A stretch of DNA of 64,000 nt from Alisma plantago-aquatica (GCA_963693085.1 OY856409.1:1166821249-1166885248); one strand, 5' to 3'. Positions 24,493-37,791 are shown, counted from the first letter of the stretch. The notes: generated by a model from the letters alone, not told the origin. A program made the numbers and translations.

Positions 24493-27400
24493 TGTGGCAA
24501 CACATCCCACTATCACACAGATAGTGAGGTGTTACGCGAAAACGTGCGGAAAACACCATAACCACAAATTACCAAAAACATGGGTTAATTAAAACTGATT
24601 GCGGAAAATAGATAAACTGTGAAACTATTACATATAAGTCCTCATCCTGCAAGGAAACATGTAATATAAACAATTACGAGTCTTAATATGTGTCCATAGC
24701 TTAGAAGGTCAACTGTTAAGTCATCACATGAGTTCATCACCTGTTATATATACATAGAGGCCCACATCCGGCCAGCAGCAGGATATACAAAGGATCAACA
24801 GCCGTGCATCGTGAAACAACGTCAAAACTCTCCCAAGGACCTGAGAGTACAGGGATGACTCTAGACTCTACTACAAAACATCCAAAAAACCAACATATCC
24901 ATTTCTTTCCTTCTACTGCTCGTCTTGTTGCTCGGCCGCAACTCCGTGACCACCACCACGCCTAGAACGAACACCTGAAAACCAGCGGGGTGAGACAATT
25001 GAACATTGTCCCAACGAGAAACATAACTCCCCGCCGAAACTATAAAACCAGAAGGGTAAATCAACAACAGTAGATAACCAGTAAAACGTAGAATAATAAC
25101 AGTCTATATAACAAGGCTATTCATACCATCATGCTTACCAGGCGGTTCATAAGACATATCATCACTTATCTCTTATAGGACATGATTGACAAGATAAGGT
25201 TCATAAGATCTTTTCACATAACATGAGGAACGTATAGGTAACTGCATGTATAACAAGATTAATTGCACAAGCAAGGCCTCAACCAATGTTCTGTGTTTTG
25301 CCATAAGCAATAAATACTATTTGGCTAGATTACGTATTATTATTATTATGCCCTGAGGAAGTGAGACGTACCGCTCAGATTCAATCTTCGGTTGCGAAAC
25401 CCAAAGGCGGTGCCATACAAGGTCAAATGGAAGAGCCGGGCTCCATGACCTCCCACCTCGTAGTCAGTATATGAGTACAACACAAGCATGACCGCAATCT
25501 CATGCTTAAGTGGCCTCAACCATAGGGTCAACTCCATAGGCTACCCATCCTCTAGCCCGCCTCGGTACAAGTCTCGGCACTAGTATATCTGAGCCATGAT
25601 CTAGTTCACCGTGCTCCGAGCCATGAACACATTCATGCTCCCATATCACATATCCTGAGCCATGGGCCTATTCACCATGCTCTAATCATATCCCGAGTCT
25701 GCAACCGTGGCTGCACTCGAATCCTCACTATTTTAGGCTAGGAGAAACCTCACATATTCAACAATATGCGCTCCGGGTTACCCATAGGAGAACCCGTTTC
25801 ACCATCACCAGCTCCTGACGATGATGGATCTATGGCCAGGGCAAACTACATGATATATTCCACTGTGATTAATTAGTATCTTTTATATGGATTGCAAGAT
25901 TCAACCAAGTTGTATAACATGCAAACTATAACAAAAATAAACAACATAAAACTCAATGTTATTCTTTTATTATAATCACATCATCCTGATTCACCACAAG
26001 GATCCAACATTACATGTTATCACTTGGCCTCTTGCCAATCACCTAGATCCATCTCAAGGATCATCATATTGCCATAGGATCTCAATCCCTCATCATATGC
26101 TGCCACTGCCTCTCAAGGCTTACATCATCAACATGAGATAGCAATCCCAAGGACTCTAGTCAAATACATCATACATGTTATATCATTACCAAGAGTAACC
26201 ATTACAACAGAGTTACTCAACATATATATACCTCATAGCCCTTTACCTGGCTATGCATCTGTAAGAGACCTGCATGGTTAGTATACATAATCATTATGAA
26301 TAGCTTAGAAGTTCATATTATCAACATAGGGTGGCATTGATGCTTTATCAATCATGTCTCAACATATAGACCATATCATTAAGCAGAGCATTCAGGTGAT
26401 TACCAATTCCTTAGCACTTAAACAGATGATTCAAGATGATCTCATGCGTGTGTAAAGTCATGATAAGTTAAATGGACAAGCTTTACCATAAAGATTACCC
26501 TTAAGCACATTAAGAGTCACCATTAAGCCAACGTGATACATACACAAGGTTTAGCATAGATGTGGTCTACTTGTATCGTACATATCCAGGGTTGCTGACA
26601 AACTAAACGTGATGCAAGAACAACATATCAGTTTCTATAAAGGGCAAGACCCTCACCAAAGCACCCAACACCCTCACCTTAGGTGATATCGGGCAGCACT
26701 TGGGTATAACGCGCAACACTACGTCGTGCTCTTCATGCATCTTGATAACGCTGTGTCGTGTAGGGTGTAATGCGTTCTCATGCATGTCAGGCATCCACCT
26801 ATATCGGGCACCAAGGTATCGTGCAACAGGAGACAACATGCAACGTTGAGCTATCAAAGCAAGGACTGGGGTGACGCCCGTCACCAGGTCACATAACGGG
26901 CTAGCAACCTCCACACCTCGACGACACCAAGTTATATCTAAGATAGGTGTGTCCGGAAGGGTACTCCACAAGAAGCAACACCTAAAGATGTAACTCAAAC
27001 ATCCCGCAGCCAACCTATCCATGGTCTAACGTCCGTCACAGAGTAAGGACTGTGGTGTGACACCCGTCACAGGGACCAAAAGGTATCGTCCTCCACATCC
27101 ACCATATCGGGCAAGATATAACTCCCCAAGGTCATCACCATCCTCAAGCACAAGAGAACTAAACCCTAATGGGTCAAGAAGATGGCTCACCTCTCAACTA
27201 AGAGAGAGGGTCTCGCACATCTCTTACCACCAAATGGGCAATACAAGGAGCAACCCTAGCAAAGTTCACAACCACCACAAGCTCACTCTTCAAGTCCAAG
27301 GTGAGAGGAGGGTGTTGCTCAAGCTACTAGATCACAATCTCACCTCTCAACTTAAACGAGAGAGGAGTGTTGCTCATGATACTAGAACTCAGGCTCACTC

Positions 27401-28312
27401 CTCAAGACCTAGGAGAGAAGAGAGTTTGCTCACCAAGAACCCTAGAACACAAGGTTCGGCCAACAAGGTGCAACTAAGCAAGGAACTAAACTAGCAACAT
27501 GCATAGCCGATATGATCATAAGAAGCATAAAAGAACATGAAAGAAGGTAGTATAGTTAGGGTTAGGAGTTATGCAACCCGCCTTAAGAAAGCTCCAAGCT
27601 CCTAGCACCAAGGAAGAAGAAAGCTCCAAGACAGGATCGGCCACCAAGCAAGCTCTTCCAAGGGTGTCGTGCACCAAGGGAGAGGGGAAACCAAGAGACT
27701 AAAAGGATCCCTAGCAAGAGGAAAAGAACACATATATAGAAGGAAATGGAGGGGAAACCAAGGTAAGATATGGTAAGGTGTCGCCCACCTAGGGACACTT
27801 GTCCAAGAGCACAAGCCACCACTCTAACATGTCATAACCACATGTCCAAGGCTATTGCCATATGCAAGCATCAAGAACCAAGTGTCCACTAGTGGTGACA
27901 CAAACAAGGTCAAAGATGGTCAAAGCTTCATGGGCGACACACCACCACTCCTCCAGGCCAACACACTCCCACACTGGGTGACAAAAACACTCCTGGCCGA
28001 CACAAGGGCCCAAAGAAGCAAAAGTAAGCTCGACAAAGCCCACCAAGGCTCAACCAAGCCCAAAGGAACTCAAGCAATGAGCCCAAACCTTCCTCTCAAC
28101 ACTAGAGGAAGAAAGGAGAGGGAGGAACACCTCTCAAGGTGGCAAACTTGCTCACAAACCCTAGACTTGGGTTAATTGCAAGTAGCACCTCCGACTCTCA
28201 ACATGGCACCAACAAACCCTAATCACCACTAAAGGTGATTAGCAAGCAACTAAACATCAGGTTTAAGCAAAGCAAATAGGGTAAACCCTAAATGGAGGTC
28301 AGGGTACTTATA
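24493..28312 (-). repeat. 5' LTR of the 12.5-kb gypsy element
   Basis: This is the near-identical partner of 15,822-19,656. Differences are scattered single bases plus small gaps, the clearest near 27,980 where about 15 bases of the other copy are absent. The high likeness of the two LTRs, against the many stops in the coding part, means the element is not young but not ancient. Confidence 0.92.
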
Positions 28313-28317
28313 GAAGG

Positions 28318-28779
28318 TATGCAACAACCTTTCTTTAAATCTATTACAAACCCCATGGGCAGATGAAAATTATAGGTTTCAACTACAGTGGAAGCAACTC
28401 TTGCTCCATCTGTGACACACAGTTTGACCTCTCCCTTTCTTGAAGGCTTACTTCTTTTCAGATCTTGCATATTCCAACATATGTGAGACCCACATCTGGT
28501 ATCTAGTATCCATGATGAAGAAGTAGACATATTTATCTCAATAACATGTATACATGTAGTGGAGATCTCTATCCCCTTCTTCTTCTTCCTAAATCCCTGT
28601 AAGTGCAAATGACAGATTCCTTTTGCACTTTTCTTTCTCCTTGTCTTGAGTGTTGAAGACTTGGATTTCAACTTATCCTCAAAACTCATCTTAACCTTAC
28701 TTTGGTCCTTATACTTAATTCCGCTGATCATCATCACACTTTTTTCCTTCTTCATTCGTATTTCGGCATTTAGTAACAT
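28318..28779 (-). pseudogene. copia protease, continued from 15.8 kb
   Basis: The minus-strand frame gives S-W-I-L-D-T-R-C-G-S-H-I-C, the copia protease box in which D-T-G has become D-T-R, followed by VKLCVTDGARVA. A basic linker precedes it. Its left end at 28,318 is the right border of the gypsy insertion; joining it to 15,816 restores the natural order protease then GAG-pre-integrase. Confidence 0.8.
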
Positions 28780-28835
28780 ACCAAGTATTTCTAACTACAG
28801 TTTGGCAATTTACTCAAGTAATAACACTTGATAAA

Positions 28836-29334
28836 CTATCTATATGATTTGGGAAATGATTGTAGAATCATATATGTCACAAAATATTGGATCAAAGGAA
28901 ATCCTAGTTTCTCTAGATGTCCAATCATATTGAGCACATGGGTCTGTATTGGATCTCCTTCTGTCATCATGCACTCAAAGAGTGCCTTTAAGACATTGTA
29001 CCTTTCTTTCTTTGCATGATTCTGGTTCGTGTTCTTAAGATGCATTATCATCTCAAGAATCCCCATGTCTTCATGTTGTTCATGCAACTCATAGTTCATA
29101 CCAGTGTAGCATAAGGTGCTTAATGTCTATGGTGTCATTGACATGCGTCAAATCATCATCCACCTCAGCCCTAGGCGCATCAAGACCGGGTTCTTCTGAC
29201 ACTGATGTATCTAGAACATAGAGCTTATGCTTATCATTAAGAACCCTTCTCAAAGTCCAAAACCAGTCACAAAAGTTTGTCCCGTTAAGTTTATCCTTCT
29301 TAAGGACTAATTGCACCAAGGATTTGTTAGCCAT
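28836..29334 (-). pseudogene. copia gag
   Basis: Two overlapping minus-strand frames (29,089-29,334 and 28,836-29,099) form one gag. It starts with MANKSLVQLVLKKDKLNGTN, FCDWFWTLRRVL, then MNYELHEQHEDMGILEMIMH, the usual start of this copia gag group, and ends before VTYMILQSFPKSY. The overlap shows a frameshift near 29,095. Gag would build the virus-like particle. The element's leader lies to the right. Confidence 0.8.
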
Positions 29335-30310
29335 TTGTTCCTATAAGAAAGTTTGCAATTTATCAAAACACATTAGATTTGATTTGATTAAAATAAATTT
29401 TGATGATGTTTAATTAGTCCTTTAATTAATTATATCTCCCACTATTTTGTTCAAATTGAAAGCCCTCACATATCAATTTGAAAGATTGCAATGTACAACC
29501 TTCTTGTGAGACAAGACTTAAAACAATTGAGTTGTTACCCAACCAACAATAGTGTCCATAACAAATTATTAAGGTAGGAAACTTTTTCCCATTGAATATC
29601 ATGCAATCCTTGGATAGATAGTATGTGAAACTCCTTGCCATCATCATCTACATGCTTCTCGATAGTTAATCTCATTAAGGTCACCTAGTTAAGTCTGACC
29701 CAAAAACTAACACGATAGTAATGCACCCTTCTTGGTAGGCCCACATGACTACCATCACACTTCTATGATATGGGCAGTTCATGGCGTTCCCACACTTAGT
29801 TTATCAAGCTTTTTCATGTGTGTTTCTTATGGAAAGCATCTAAGACTTAATATTTGATTGAGGGATTTTATATTTATGTAAGTACATATACATATCCAAT
29901 CACCACATACTTATATGCATCATATACATACTATATTCACAAATAAAACATGAAATTATAAAACACCAGCAATGGTTATGTTCATACTAATGCAATTCCT
30001 TGGAGCCACAAGTAACTTCTACCACCTAAGGTCCACATCATATGTAGGAATCTGATGTTAATGAAAATATATACTGGAACCAGTCTAGGTCAATTGATTC
30101 AACTCTTCATCTGATCGGTTGACCTCCTAGTCGGTCGGTTGGTCTCTTGGATCGATTGATTAGTGCCCAGTTCAAGCGATGATTGGACTCCTCTAGTGTA
30201 TATTGATTGGGCCACCAGTCAATCGGTTGGCTCCTCTTGTAGAGTGGCCTCCTCAGTCCTCTAGCTGATTGGTTTGACTTCTGATTCGATCGGTTCATCT
30301 AGTATAAAAT
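29335..30310 (-). other. copia leader remnant with repeated CGGTTGACC-like words
   Basis: No gene. It sits where the 5' leader of the copia should be, but no primer site is seen. From 30,085 to 30,300 short words related to GATCGGTTGACC / GTCAATCGGTTGG recur at least six times on alternating strands. The stretch ends at 30,310 where a gypsy LTR starts. Confidence 0.5.
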
Positions 30311-32969
30311 TGTTATGACCCGTTTCTGAGTTAATCTGTAAGTATCATTATTAGTGTATAATTAAGATAATTGAGCTGACTTAAGTGCTCATGTGGTGGT
30401 TAGTGCATCATCAAGTTGATAAAGTTGAATTAAGTACATAAGATACAATTAGGGCATAATTAAGATGATTAAGTTGAGTTAGATATTTGATCCAGTAAAA
30501 CAGTCTAATTAGCATGCTTTCATGCCTTGGGATTCTAGAGGATCTCGTACTTGAAAAGATGCAAAAGAAATCAGGTTATTTGGACCCCCGAGGCCATAGT
30601 TATGGCAATTATAAGAATCCTGGACTGAAATGCAATTTTTCCAGAATTTGATTTTCATTTAGTGGGTCGGCTACCCTTTCCTTTATTATATTTCTTCACT
30701 TATCCGCTTTCTTCTTCACTCACCCGATAAAACAGTGAGCGACCGCTTGAAGCGGCGCATATCAGCAAGTGGCCCGATCTGCTAGCAGAGGAGGGGCGCG
30801 AGGCGATTTTTGGTTCCCTTAGCTCTATTTCCAGCGATGCCGTCCACCTTCCTTCCTCCTCTTTCCTTGCCCTAATCTACGGCCACGACCCCCCTACTAG
30901 GGCGCCGCCCAGCAAGAGCAGCAGCAGGCCGCCCAACATCAGTGGACGACCAACAGTAGGGCACCGACCTGGATCCTTGGGTGCGAGGAGCAGCACCCCA
31001 CATCACCTCCACCGAATCCGGCCATCTATCTCCTCCCTCCACTCTTCTGGCCAGCACCTACCTGCGGCCCTACAGCTTGGGTGGCCGGCGACCAACAGCT
31101 GCGGCAGCAGCTAGGCGCCTTTGGGGCGCAGCTAGCACCTCGAACGGTGCTCTTTAGGTCTGACATTGAGGTTCCGGTGAGATTCCGCAGCCCCCAGTTG
31201 AGTTTGAACACATAGCTGAGATCTTCCGCCAACCTGCAGCTACTGCTGCTCGGCGCACGACCAAGAAGGAGTCCTATGATTGATCTGATACTTCGGGAAG
31301 GAACAGTAAGCCAATTAATTCAAAGGTAGAAGACAACCCAATTTTGCCCGGAATCAGACCCTGAACGCATCCCCGGACGAATTCGGGCATCCCAAATCAC
31401 TATGAGTAGGATTTCATTTAGTTATCATCATTTAACTCCTTAGTTGGTCGGTAAACTGTGCATTTTTCGCTGATACTTGGCTTTTGGACAGTATTTGGCA
31501 TTACTCGAATTTTATTTCATAAACTGCTTCCTTATGCCGTTATATGATTTAGTTTAGCATCTGATCAGTGTGGATTGAATTAATGAATTTATATGGTTCA
31601 TTGGAACTTGAAATATGTAATATGATTAATGAAAATGATGGAATTTTCTGTATTACAGTTGCAATGTATATGCTGATTTAAAGACAGTTGTTTAGCATTG
31701 AATCTGGATAAGTGATATTGAGTCATGTTTAAAGATGACAAATGATATATATGTGTTTTTAAGTGATATTCAGAATGTGGAATAAGTATGAAATGTGATT
31801 TTCCTGTTTAAATGTTTATATGTTAATCAGTTAATAGACTTAGGTGCCCTAACACCGTAGAACCCCTTTGAGAGGTCTGCTTCTTAGGGGTGAAACTCGT
31901 GTTGCAACAATAACTGTGCGGAGTCATGGTGGCACGAGGACAGAGAGGCAGTGTTCAACAATAATCCGTGTGGAGTCACGGTGGCACTGGAGAAAATAGG
32001 GGTTATTCAACATTAATCCGTGCAGAGTCACGGTGGTAACCCAGTGAGACTCTCCACCTATGTACTCAGGTTAGAGGAGGAGTCTAGAGCACTCAGAGTT
32101 AGTGCATTGAGGCCGGAGAGCCTGTAGGCCGGAGAGCCTGTGGTCCTGTAGCAGAACAGGGCTGGCAGTCAGACTTAGCATTTCCCGGGTGTGTCTCTAA
32201 GTCTTGTACGGTGGGATCATAGTTCGCTACGGATCTTTATATGCAGAGTACACTGCATATGATTAGGGCATAATAATGATATAATTATGTAATCATATAG
32301 GATCACAGTAAACTTAATATGTTAAGAGATTTGAATTTCTGTACCAATTCTCTATATCAGTTTATTTGTTTAAAATATCTGATGTTGCTTGAAATGAGAT
32401 TGTTATCTGTAAATCTGCTATGTCATTAGAACTGCCCTGTTTAGTACTGCACTTATCTTTTATTTCAATTTTATCTATCTGATGAGTTGTTTATTGATAG
32501 CTAAATGAAATGCTATTCACTGAGCGAGTAGGCTCATCCCTCTACTCAAACATTTTCAGGTCAACATCAGCAACAGGAATCGGAAGGATCTTTTCATCCT
32601 AACACTTAGTCTGTAGAAGGTATATGTAGTTAGTTTAGATAGAGGTCTCTTAGTCCTTTCCCCTCGATCCTTGGGACATGGTGTGGGTGAGAGAGAGTGT
32701 GTATGTGGAATGTGTATAAAGATGTAAATTAACTGTTATGTTTACTTTCTGTTAGACAATGTTACATGTTGTAAACTCTATTTACGTACTCTAGCCATTT
32801 TAATTGAAATGCTTCCGCAATAGTTTATTTTGTTTTAGTTTACAGCAATAATCCAGATATCATTACGAGGTTTTAAAAAGAAAAAGTTCTCAGTGATTTG
32901 TTATGTGATAATCCCTTCGTCACGCCCTAATCTCGTGATTAGTGGTTAGTGTGAGATCGGGGTGTGACA
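30311..32969 (+). repeat. 5' LTR of the 10.2-kb gypsy element
   Basis: It contains a GC-rich island (30,740-31,270), which may be the promoter or transcribed start, and three tandem copies of a unit like CAACAATAATCCGTGCGGAG followed by TCACGGTGGCA (about 31,904-32,035). A doubled GGCCGGAGAGCCTGT lies near 32,110. The inverted pair GAGTAG / CTACTC lies near 32,525-32,546. Small open frames inside are not genes. Confidence 0.9.
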
Positions 32970-32972
32970 TCT

Positions 32973-32984
32973 TGGTATCAGAGC
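32973..32984 (+). other. primer-binding site, initiator tRNA-Met
   Basis: It reads TGGTATCAGAGC three bases after the LTR end, a perfect match to the same primer as in the other gypsy element. Confidence 0.93.
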
Positions 32985-33112
32985 TTAGGTTGAGTACATA
33001 GTTACTCAGAGTCCAAGTCAGGGGACGATAAGAGACCAATAGGATTAAGGTTTAGGTGTCTTTCTTCTATCTGTAGTTTTCTAACAGGAAATATTCTGTT
33101 ATATCATTGCAG

Positions 33113-36100
33113 ATGGCGGAAAGAGGCTTTGATCGTGATGATCAGGCCGAGAGCCATGTTGGCCCTGATCCACTGTACTTGGGTCCAGGTGGTGGTGACC
33201 ACGTGGATGAAGCATCCCGGATGTACAGGATGTTTCTGGAGACCAGAGAGAGGTAAAAGGCTGATAGGCGAGCTTCTACTTCTACCAGCAGTAAGGATCT
33301 GATGTGATCTTATGAGCTTGTGAAGAAGCTTGGTGGCACAGAGTTTAGTGGCACTACAGATCCCGCCGAGGCTGATGAGTGGTTGAGACAGATAGAGAAG
33401 GTCTTTCGCCTGATGGAGCTTCCAAAAGAGAAGAAGATTAATCATGCAGTTTATCTTCTGACAGGTGATGCAGAGTTGTGGTGGCATGGTGTGGAGGCTA
33501 AGAAGAGAGGTACAGAGCTTTCTTGGCAGGATTTCTCTGAAGAGTTCCATCTTAAATTTTATCCACCTACTTTCATTAATGAGAAAACCAGGCAGTTACA
33601 GAACATTAAGCAAGGAAGCATGTCAGTTACAGAATATGAAGCGCTTTTCACCAGGTTGGCGAACTTCTGTCCTCATCTTGTACCTAATAATATAGAGAGA
33701 TGCAGGAGGTTTCAAGAAGGGCTGAGGCCAGAAATTCGGCATACAGTTTCTGCTACTAGAAGAAGGAACAGAGAGAACTTTGGTGAGTTTGTTGAGGCTG
33801 CTAGACAGGTTGAAGAATCTGTGAATGCTGACAAGGTGCCTGAGTCTAAGAAGAGATCTGCAGATTTCAGTAGAGGACAGTCCAGTAGTGGATATAGAGG
33901 TGGAGGTAGAGGTTTCTTTTCTAAACTCGGGAATGGCTTTAGCTATTTCAGTAGACAGAGATCTGAGGATGTTACTTCTTCTAGAGGCAGAGGGAGTTAC
34001 AACCCAGGGAGATGGGGCAGTGCCTCTGGTGGACAGTCTTCTGGGTCATCAATGTCAGTGACATGTCCCCAGAGACAAGAGATACCGCCATGTGACAAAT
34101 GTGGAAGACCACATACTGGTTAGTGTTGGGGTCCAAGTTGTTTTGTTTGCGGACAAATAGGACACCTCAAAAGGGAATGTCCTCAGCTTCAACAAGCAGC
34201 ATCACAAGCTTTCCAGCCTCAGTACCATGATGTTCCGAGTTCTTCTGTGGCTTCTGGTTCCAGAGGTGGTGGAGTGCCCAGTGGCAGAATTGGTCAGAGA
34301 GGACATCGTGGCAGAGGGAGAGCTTCAACACGTTTCTTCTCTTTGACACCTCAGGAAGGTATAATCTCTTCACAAGTCGTTACAGGGGAGATGCTTTTGT
34401 TTAATAGTATACCAGTTTTAGTTTTGATAGATCTGGGTGCTACTCACTCTTTCATACGACGTTCTTTAGTTGGTAAACTTAATTTGTTAACTCAAGAGTT
34501 GGTAGATGAGTTAGTGTTGAGGGTTCCACTAGGTGGACCAACAGTTTTGACTGAGTTCTGTCCCGGATGTTTGTTATCTTTTGGAGGTTACACCTTTGCT
34601 GCTAATCTCATACCCCTGGATGTCAATACTTTTCAAGTCATCTTGGGTATGGATTGTCTTGAGACATATCGAGTGCAACTCGATTGTTGGAAGAAGGAAG
34701 CTACCTTTCAACAAGGTGAATTTTCTTGTGTCTTTACTGGAGACAGGAAAGTTCTGCCTACGTGCATAGTATCAGCTGCTGTAGCTGATAAGATGCTACA
34801 GAAAGGATGTGAAGCATTCCTTGCTCATGTGGTTGACACTAGAGCAGAGAAGAGCACCACCAGTGTTTATGATGTGCCGGTAGTTAGCGAGTTTTCTGAT
34901 GTTTTTCCAGAAGAGTTTCCACGCTTACCTCCTGTCAGAGACATTGATTTTGAGATTCAAGTATATTCAGGTAGTCATCCGGTAGCACTGCCAGCTTATA
35001 GAATGGCACCTGTAGAGTTGAAGGAACTCAAGGTGCAGCTGCAGGAGTTGCTGGATAAGGGTTTCATCAGACCCAGTTCTTCGCCGTGGGGTGCTCCAGT
35101 CCTGTTTGTTAAGAAAAAGGATGGTACCATGCGTCTCTGTATAGATTACAGGCAACTGAACAAGATCACTATTAAGAACAAGTACCCTTTGCCGAGGATA
35201 GATGATCTTTTTGATCAGTTGCGTTGAGCAACGATCTTCTCTAAAATAGACTTGAGATCTGGGTATCATCAGCTCAGAGTAAAGGCTTCTGATATTCCCA
35301 AAACAGCTTTCAGAACCAGGTATGGGCATTATGAGTTTCTGGTCATGTCGTTTGGGCTGACCAATGCCCCAACAGCCTTTATGGATATGATGAATCGGAT
35401 TTTCAAACCGTTCCTAGATCAGTTTATTGTAGTCTTTATAGATGATATTCTGATTTACTCCAGAGATGATGTACAGCATGAGCAACACCTGAGAGTAGCG
35501 TTGTAGTTGTTGAGGCAACATCAGTTGTATGCTAAGTTTAGCAAGTGTGAGTTCTGGTTGGCCGAGGTAGCATTTCTTAGACATGTTATCTCGAGAGATG
35601 GAGTTAGTGTTGACCCTAAGAAAGTTGATTCTGTGCTTCAGTGGGAACAGCCTAAGACTCCTACTGAGATTAGAAGTTTCTTGGGTTTAGCAGGCTATTA
35701 CAGAAGGTTTATACAGAACTTCAGTGTGCTAGCATCACCCTTGACACGCTTGACGAGGAAGGATGCACCGTTTGTTTGGTATGACAACTGTGAGAAAAGT
35801 TTTCAGATCTTTAAGAGGAAGTTGACTTCAACACCAGTGTTGGTTTTGCCAGAGGCAGACAAAGGTTATATAGTGTTCTGCGATGCTTCCAGGAGAGGTT
35901 TAGGTTGTTTGCTGATGCAGGAAGGCAAAGTTGTGGCTTATGCATCTAGACAACTTAAGAAGAACGAAGAGAACTATCCTACTCATGATCTGGAGTTAGC
36001 TGCTGTAGTTCATGCTCTTAAGACATGGCATCACTACCTGTACGGTGAGACATGTCAGGTATTTACGGACCATAAGAGCCTGAAGTATATCTTCACTCAG

Positions 36101-37768
36101 AAGGATTTGAATCTGAGACAGCGCAGATGGCTTGAGCTGATCAAGGATTATGAGGTGACAATCGATTACCATCCTGGTAAAGCGAATGTTGTGGCAGATG
36201 CCTTGAGTAGGAATTCAACAGCTGATGCATTTTCTATGGCATGTTTCAAGAGAGACTTGCTTGTAGATATGCAGAAGTTGAACTTAGACTTGGACGTGTC
36301 TGGACAAAGTGGGTTGATTGCTCAGATGCAGGTCAAACCTACTTTCTATGATCAGATTAAGGAGTTGCAACAGAATGACGAAGAGTTGTGGCAGGTTATG
36401 CAGGATATGTCGGAAGGTAAAAGGTCAGAATTCAGGTTTTCTGACGATGGTGTGTTGTATCTTCATGACAGGTTGTGTATACCTGAGAACAGTGAGCTGA
36501 AAGAGCAAATTCTTGAAGAAGCGCATGATTCTATGTATGCTATGCATCCAGGTAACATGAAAATGTACATGAATCTCAAAGAGTTGTACTGGTGGTCTGG
36601 TATGAAGAGAGATGTGGCTGAGTACGTAACTAGATGTGGAGTGTGTCAGCAGGTTAAAGCTGAGCATCAGAAACCTGCTGGTACCTTGCAGTCACTTCCT
36701 ATACCTGAATGGAAATGGGAACACATCACGATGGATTTTGTGGTAGGGTTACCCAGGACGCCTAGAGGTTCGGACTCGATATGGGTGATTGTGGATAGAC
36801 TAACTAAGTCTGCTCACTTTCATCCTGTCAAGTCAACCTTTGATGTTCCGAAGCTGGCCAAGATATATGTAGACGAGGTAATCAGATTGCACGGTATTCC
36901 AGTTTCCATTATTTTTGACAGAGACCCTAAGTACACATCCAGGTTTTGGGATCAGTTACATCGTGCGTTGGGCACAAGGCTGAGGTTCAGTACAACTTTT
37001 CACCCGCAGACTGATGGTCAATCTGAGAGGACCATTCAGACTCTTGAAGACATGCTGAGAGCATGCGTTCTGCAGTTCAGAGGTAACTGGGAAGAACACT
37101 TAAGCCTGATGGAGTTTGCATATAACAATAGCTACCATTCTAGTCTTGGAATGGCCCCATATGAAGCTCTATATGGCAAGAAGTGTAGATCACCAGTTTG
37201 TTGGTACGAGGTTGGCGAGAAAGAAATTCTTGGACCTGAGATAGTCGATATAACTACAGAGAAGATATCTGTGATCAGGGAGCAGTTGAAAGCTGCTCAG
37301 GATAGACAGAAAAGTTATGCAGAGAGACGACGTCGACCTCTTGAGTTTGAGGTTGGTGATGAGGTTTATCTAAAGGTTTCACCGTGGAATGGAGTGCTAA
37401 GGTTTAGAAAGAGAGGTAAGTTGACCCCTAGGTATATGGCCCCATATCCTATTGTTGATAGGATTGGACCTGTAGCCTACAGGTTGGATTTGCCGTCTGA
37501 GTTGGCAAATCTTCATGATGTGTTTCATGTGTCTATGCTGAAGAAGTGTCATCCCGGTACAGAAAAGATTTTAGATCCGGTACCGGCGCAGCTTAAGACA
37601 GATGTGTCCTACGTGGAAGGACCAGTGCAGATAGTTGATCACCGAATCAAGAAGCTTAAGAACTGTGATATACCGTTGGTGAAGGTTCTTTGGAGGAATC
37701 ATAACCTTGAAGAAGCTGCGTGGGAGCTTGAATCTGAGATGCGTAGCAAGTTTCCTTTTCTCTTTTAG
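33113..37768 (+). pseudogene. gypsy gag-pol with five nonsense codons
   Basis: A single frame of 1551 codons from ATG 33,113 (which follows CAG) to TAG 37,766. The only breaks are five in-frame stops: TAA 33,254, TGA 33,305, TAG 34,121, TGA 35,225 and TAG 35,504. Domains: gag with AVYLLTGDAELWW (near 33,450), CCHC knuckle [14 protein letters not shown] (about 34,142-34,183, just after the third stop), protease D-L-G-A-T-H-S-F-I (34,427), reverse transcriptase FIDDILIYS (Asp pair 35,441-35,446), RNase [10 protein letters not shown] (35,879), integrase zinc finger ending CGVCQ (36,640), core words [18 protein letters not shown] and [10 protein letters not shown], and chromodomain-like [20 protein letters not shown]. 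The last 754 codons are uninterrupted. The protease, polymerase and integrase would copy and insert the element. Confidence 0.94.
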
Positions 37769-37791
37769 GAATTTCGGGACGAAACTCTTAT

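Larger units (their letters stand above)
15822..28312 (-). mobile_element. Ty3/gypsy chromovirus-like element, Tekay/Del type
   Basis: A complete-length insertion of 12,491 bp. The 5-bp duplication GAAGG stands at 15,817-15,821 and 28,313-28,317, exactly between the two halves of the copia gene. LTRs are 3835 bp (15,822-19,656) and 3820 bp (24,493-28,312), starting TGTGGCAACAC; the left LTR ends TTACA, the right has TTATA. The primer site for initiator tRNA-Met lies at 24,477-24,488. The single gag-pol frame is full of stops. Very long LTRs plus a chromodomain-like tail point to Tekay/Del. Confidence 0.92.

Noticed and set aside
30872..31232. GC-rich Arg/Gly-rich frames, repeated at 38,386-38,746
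   Set aside because: LTR promoter-like island copied in both LTRs; no known domain and no splice context.
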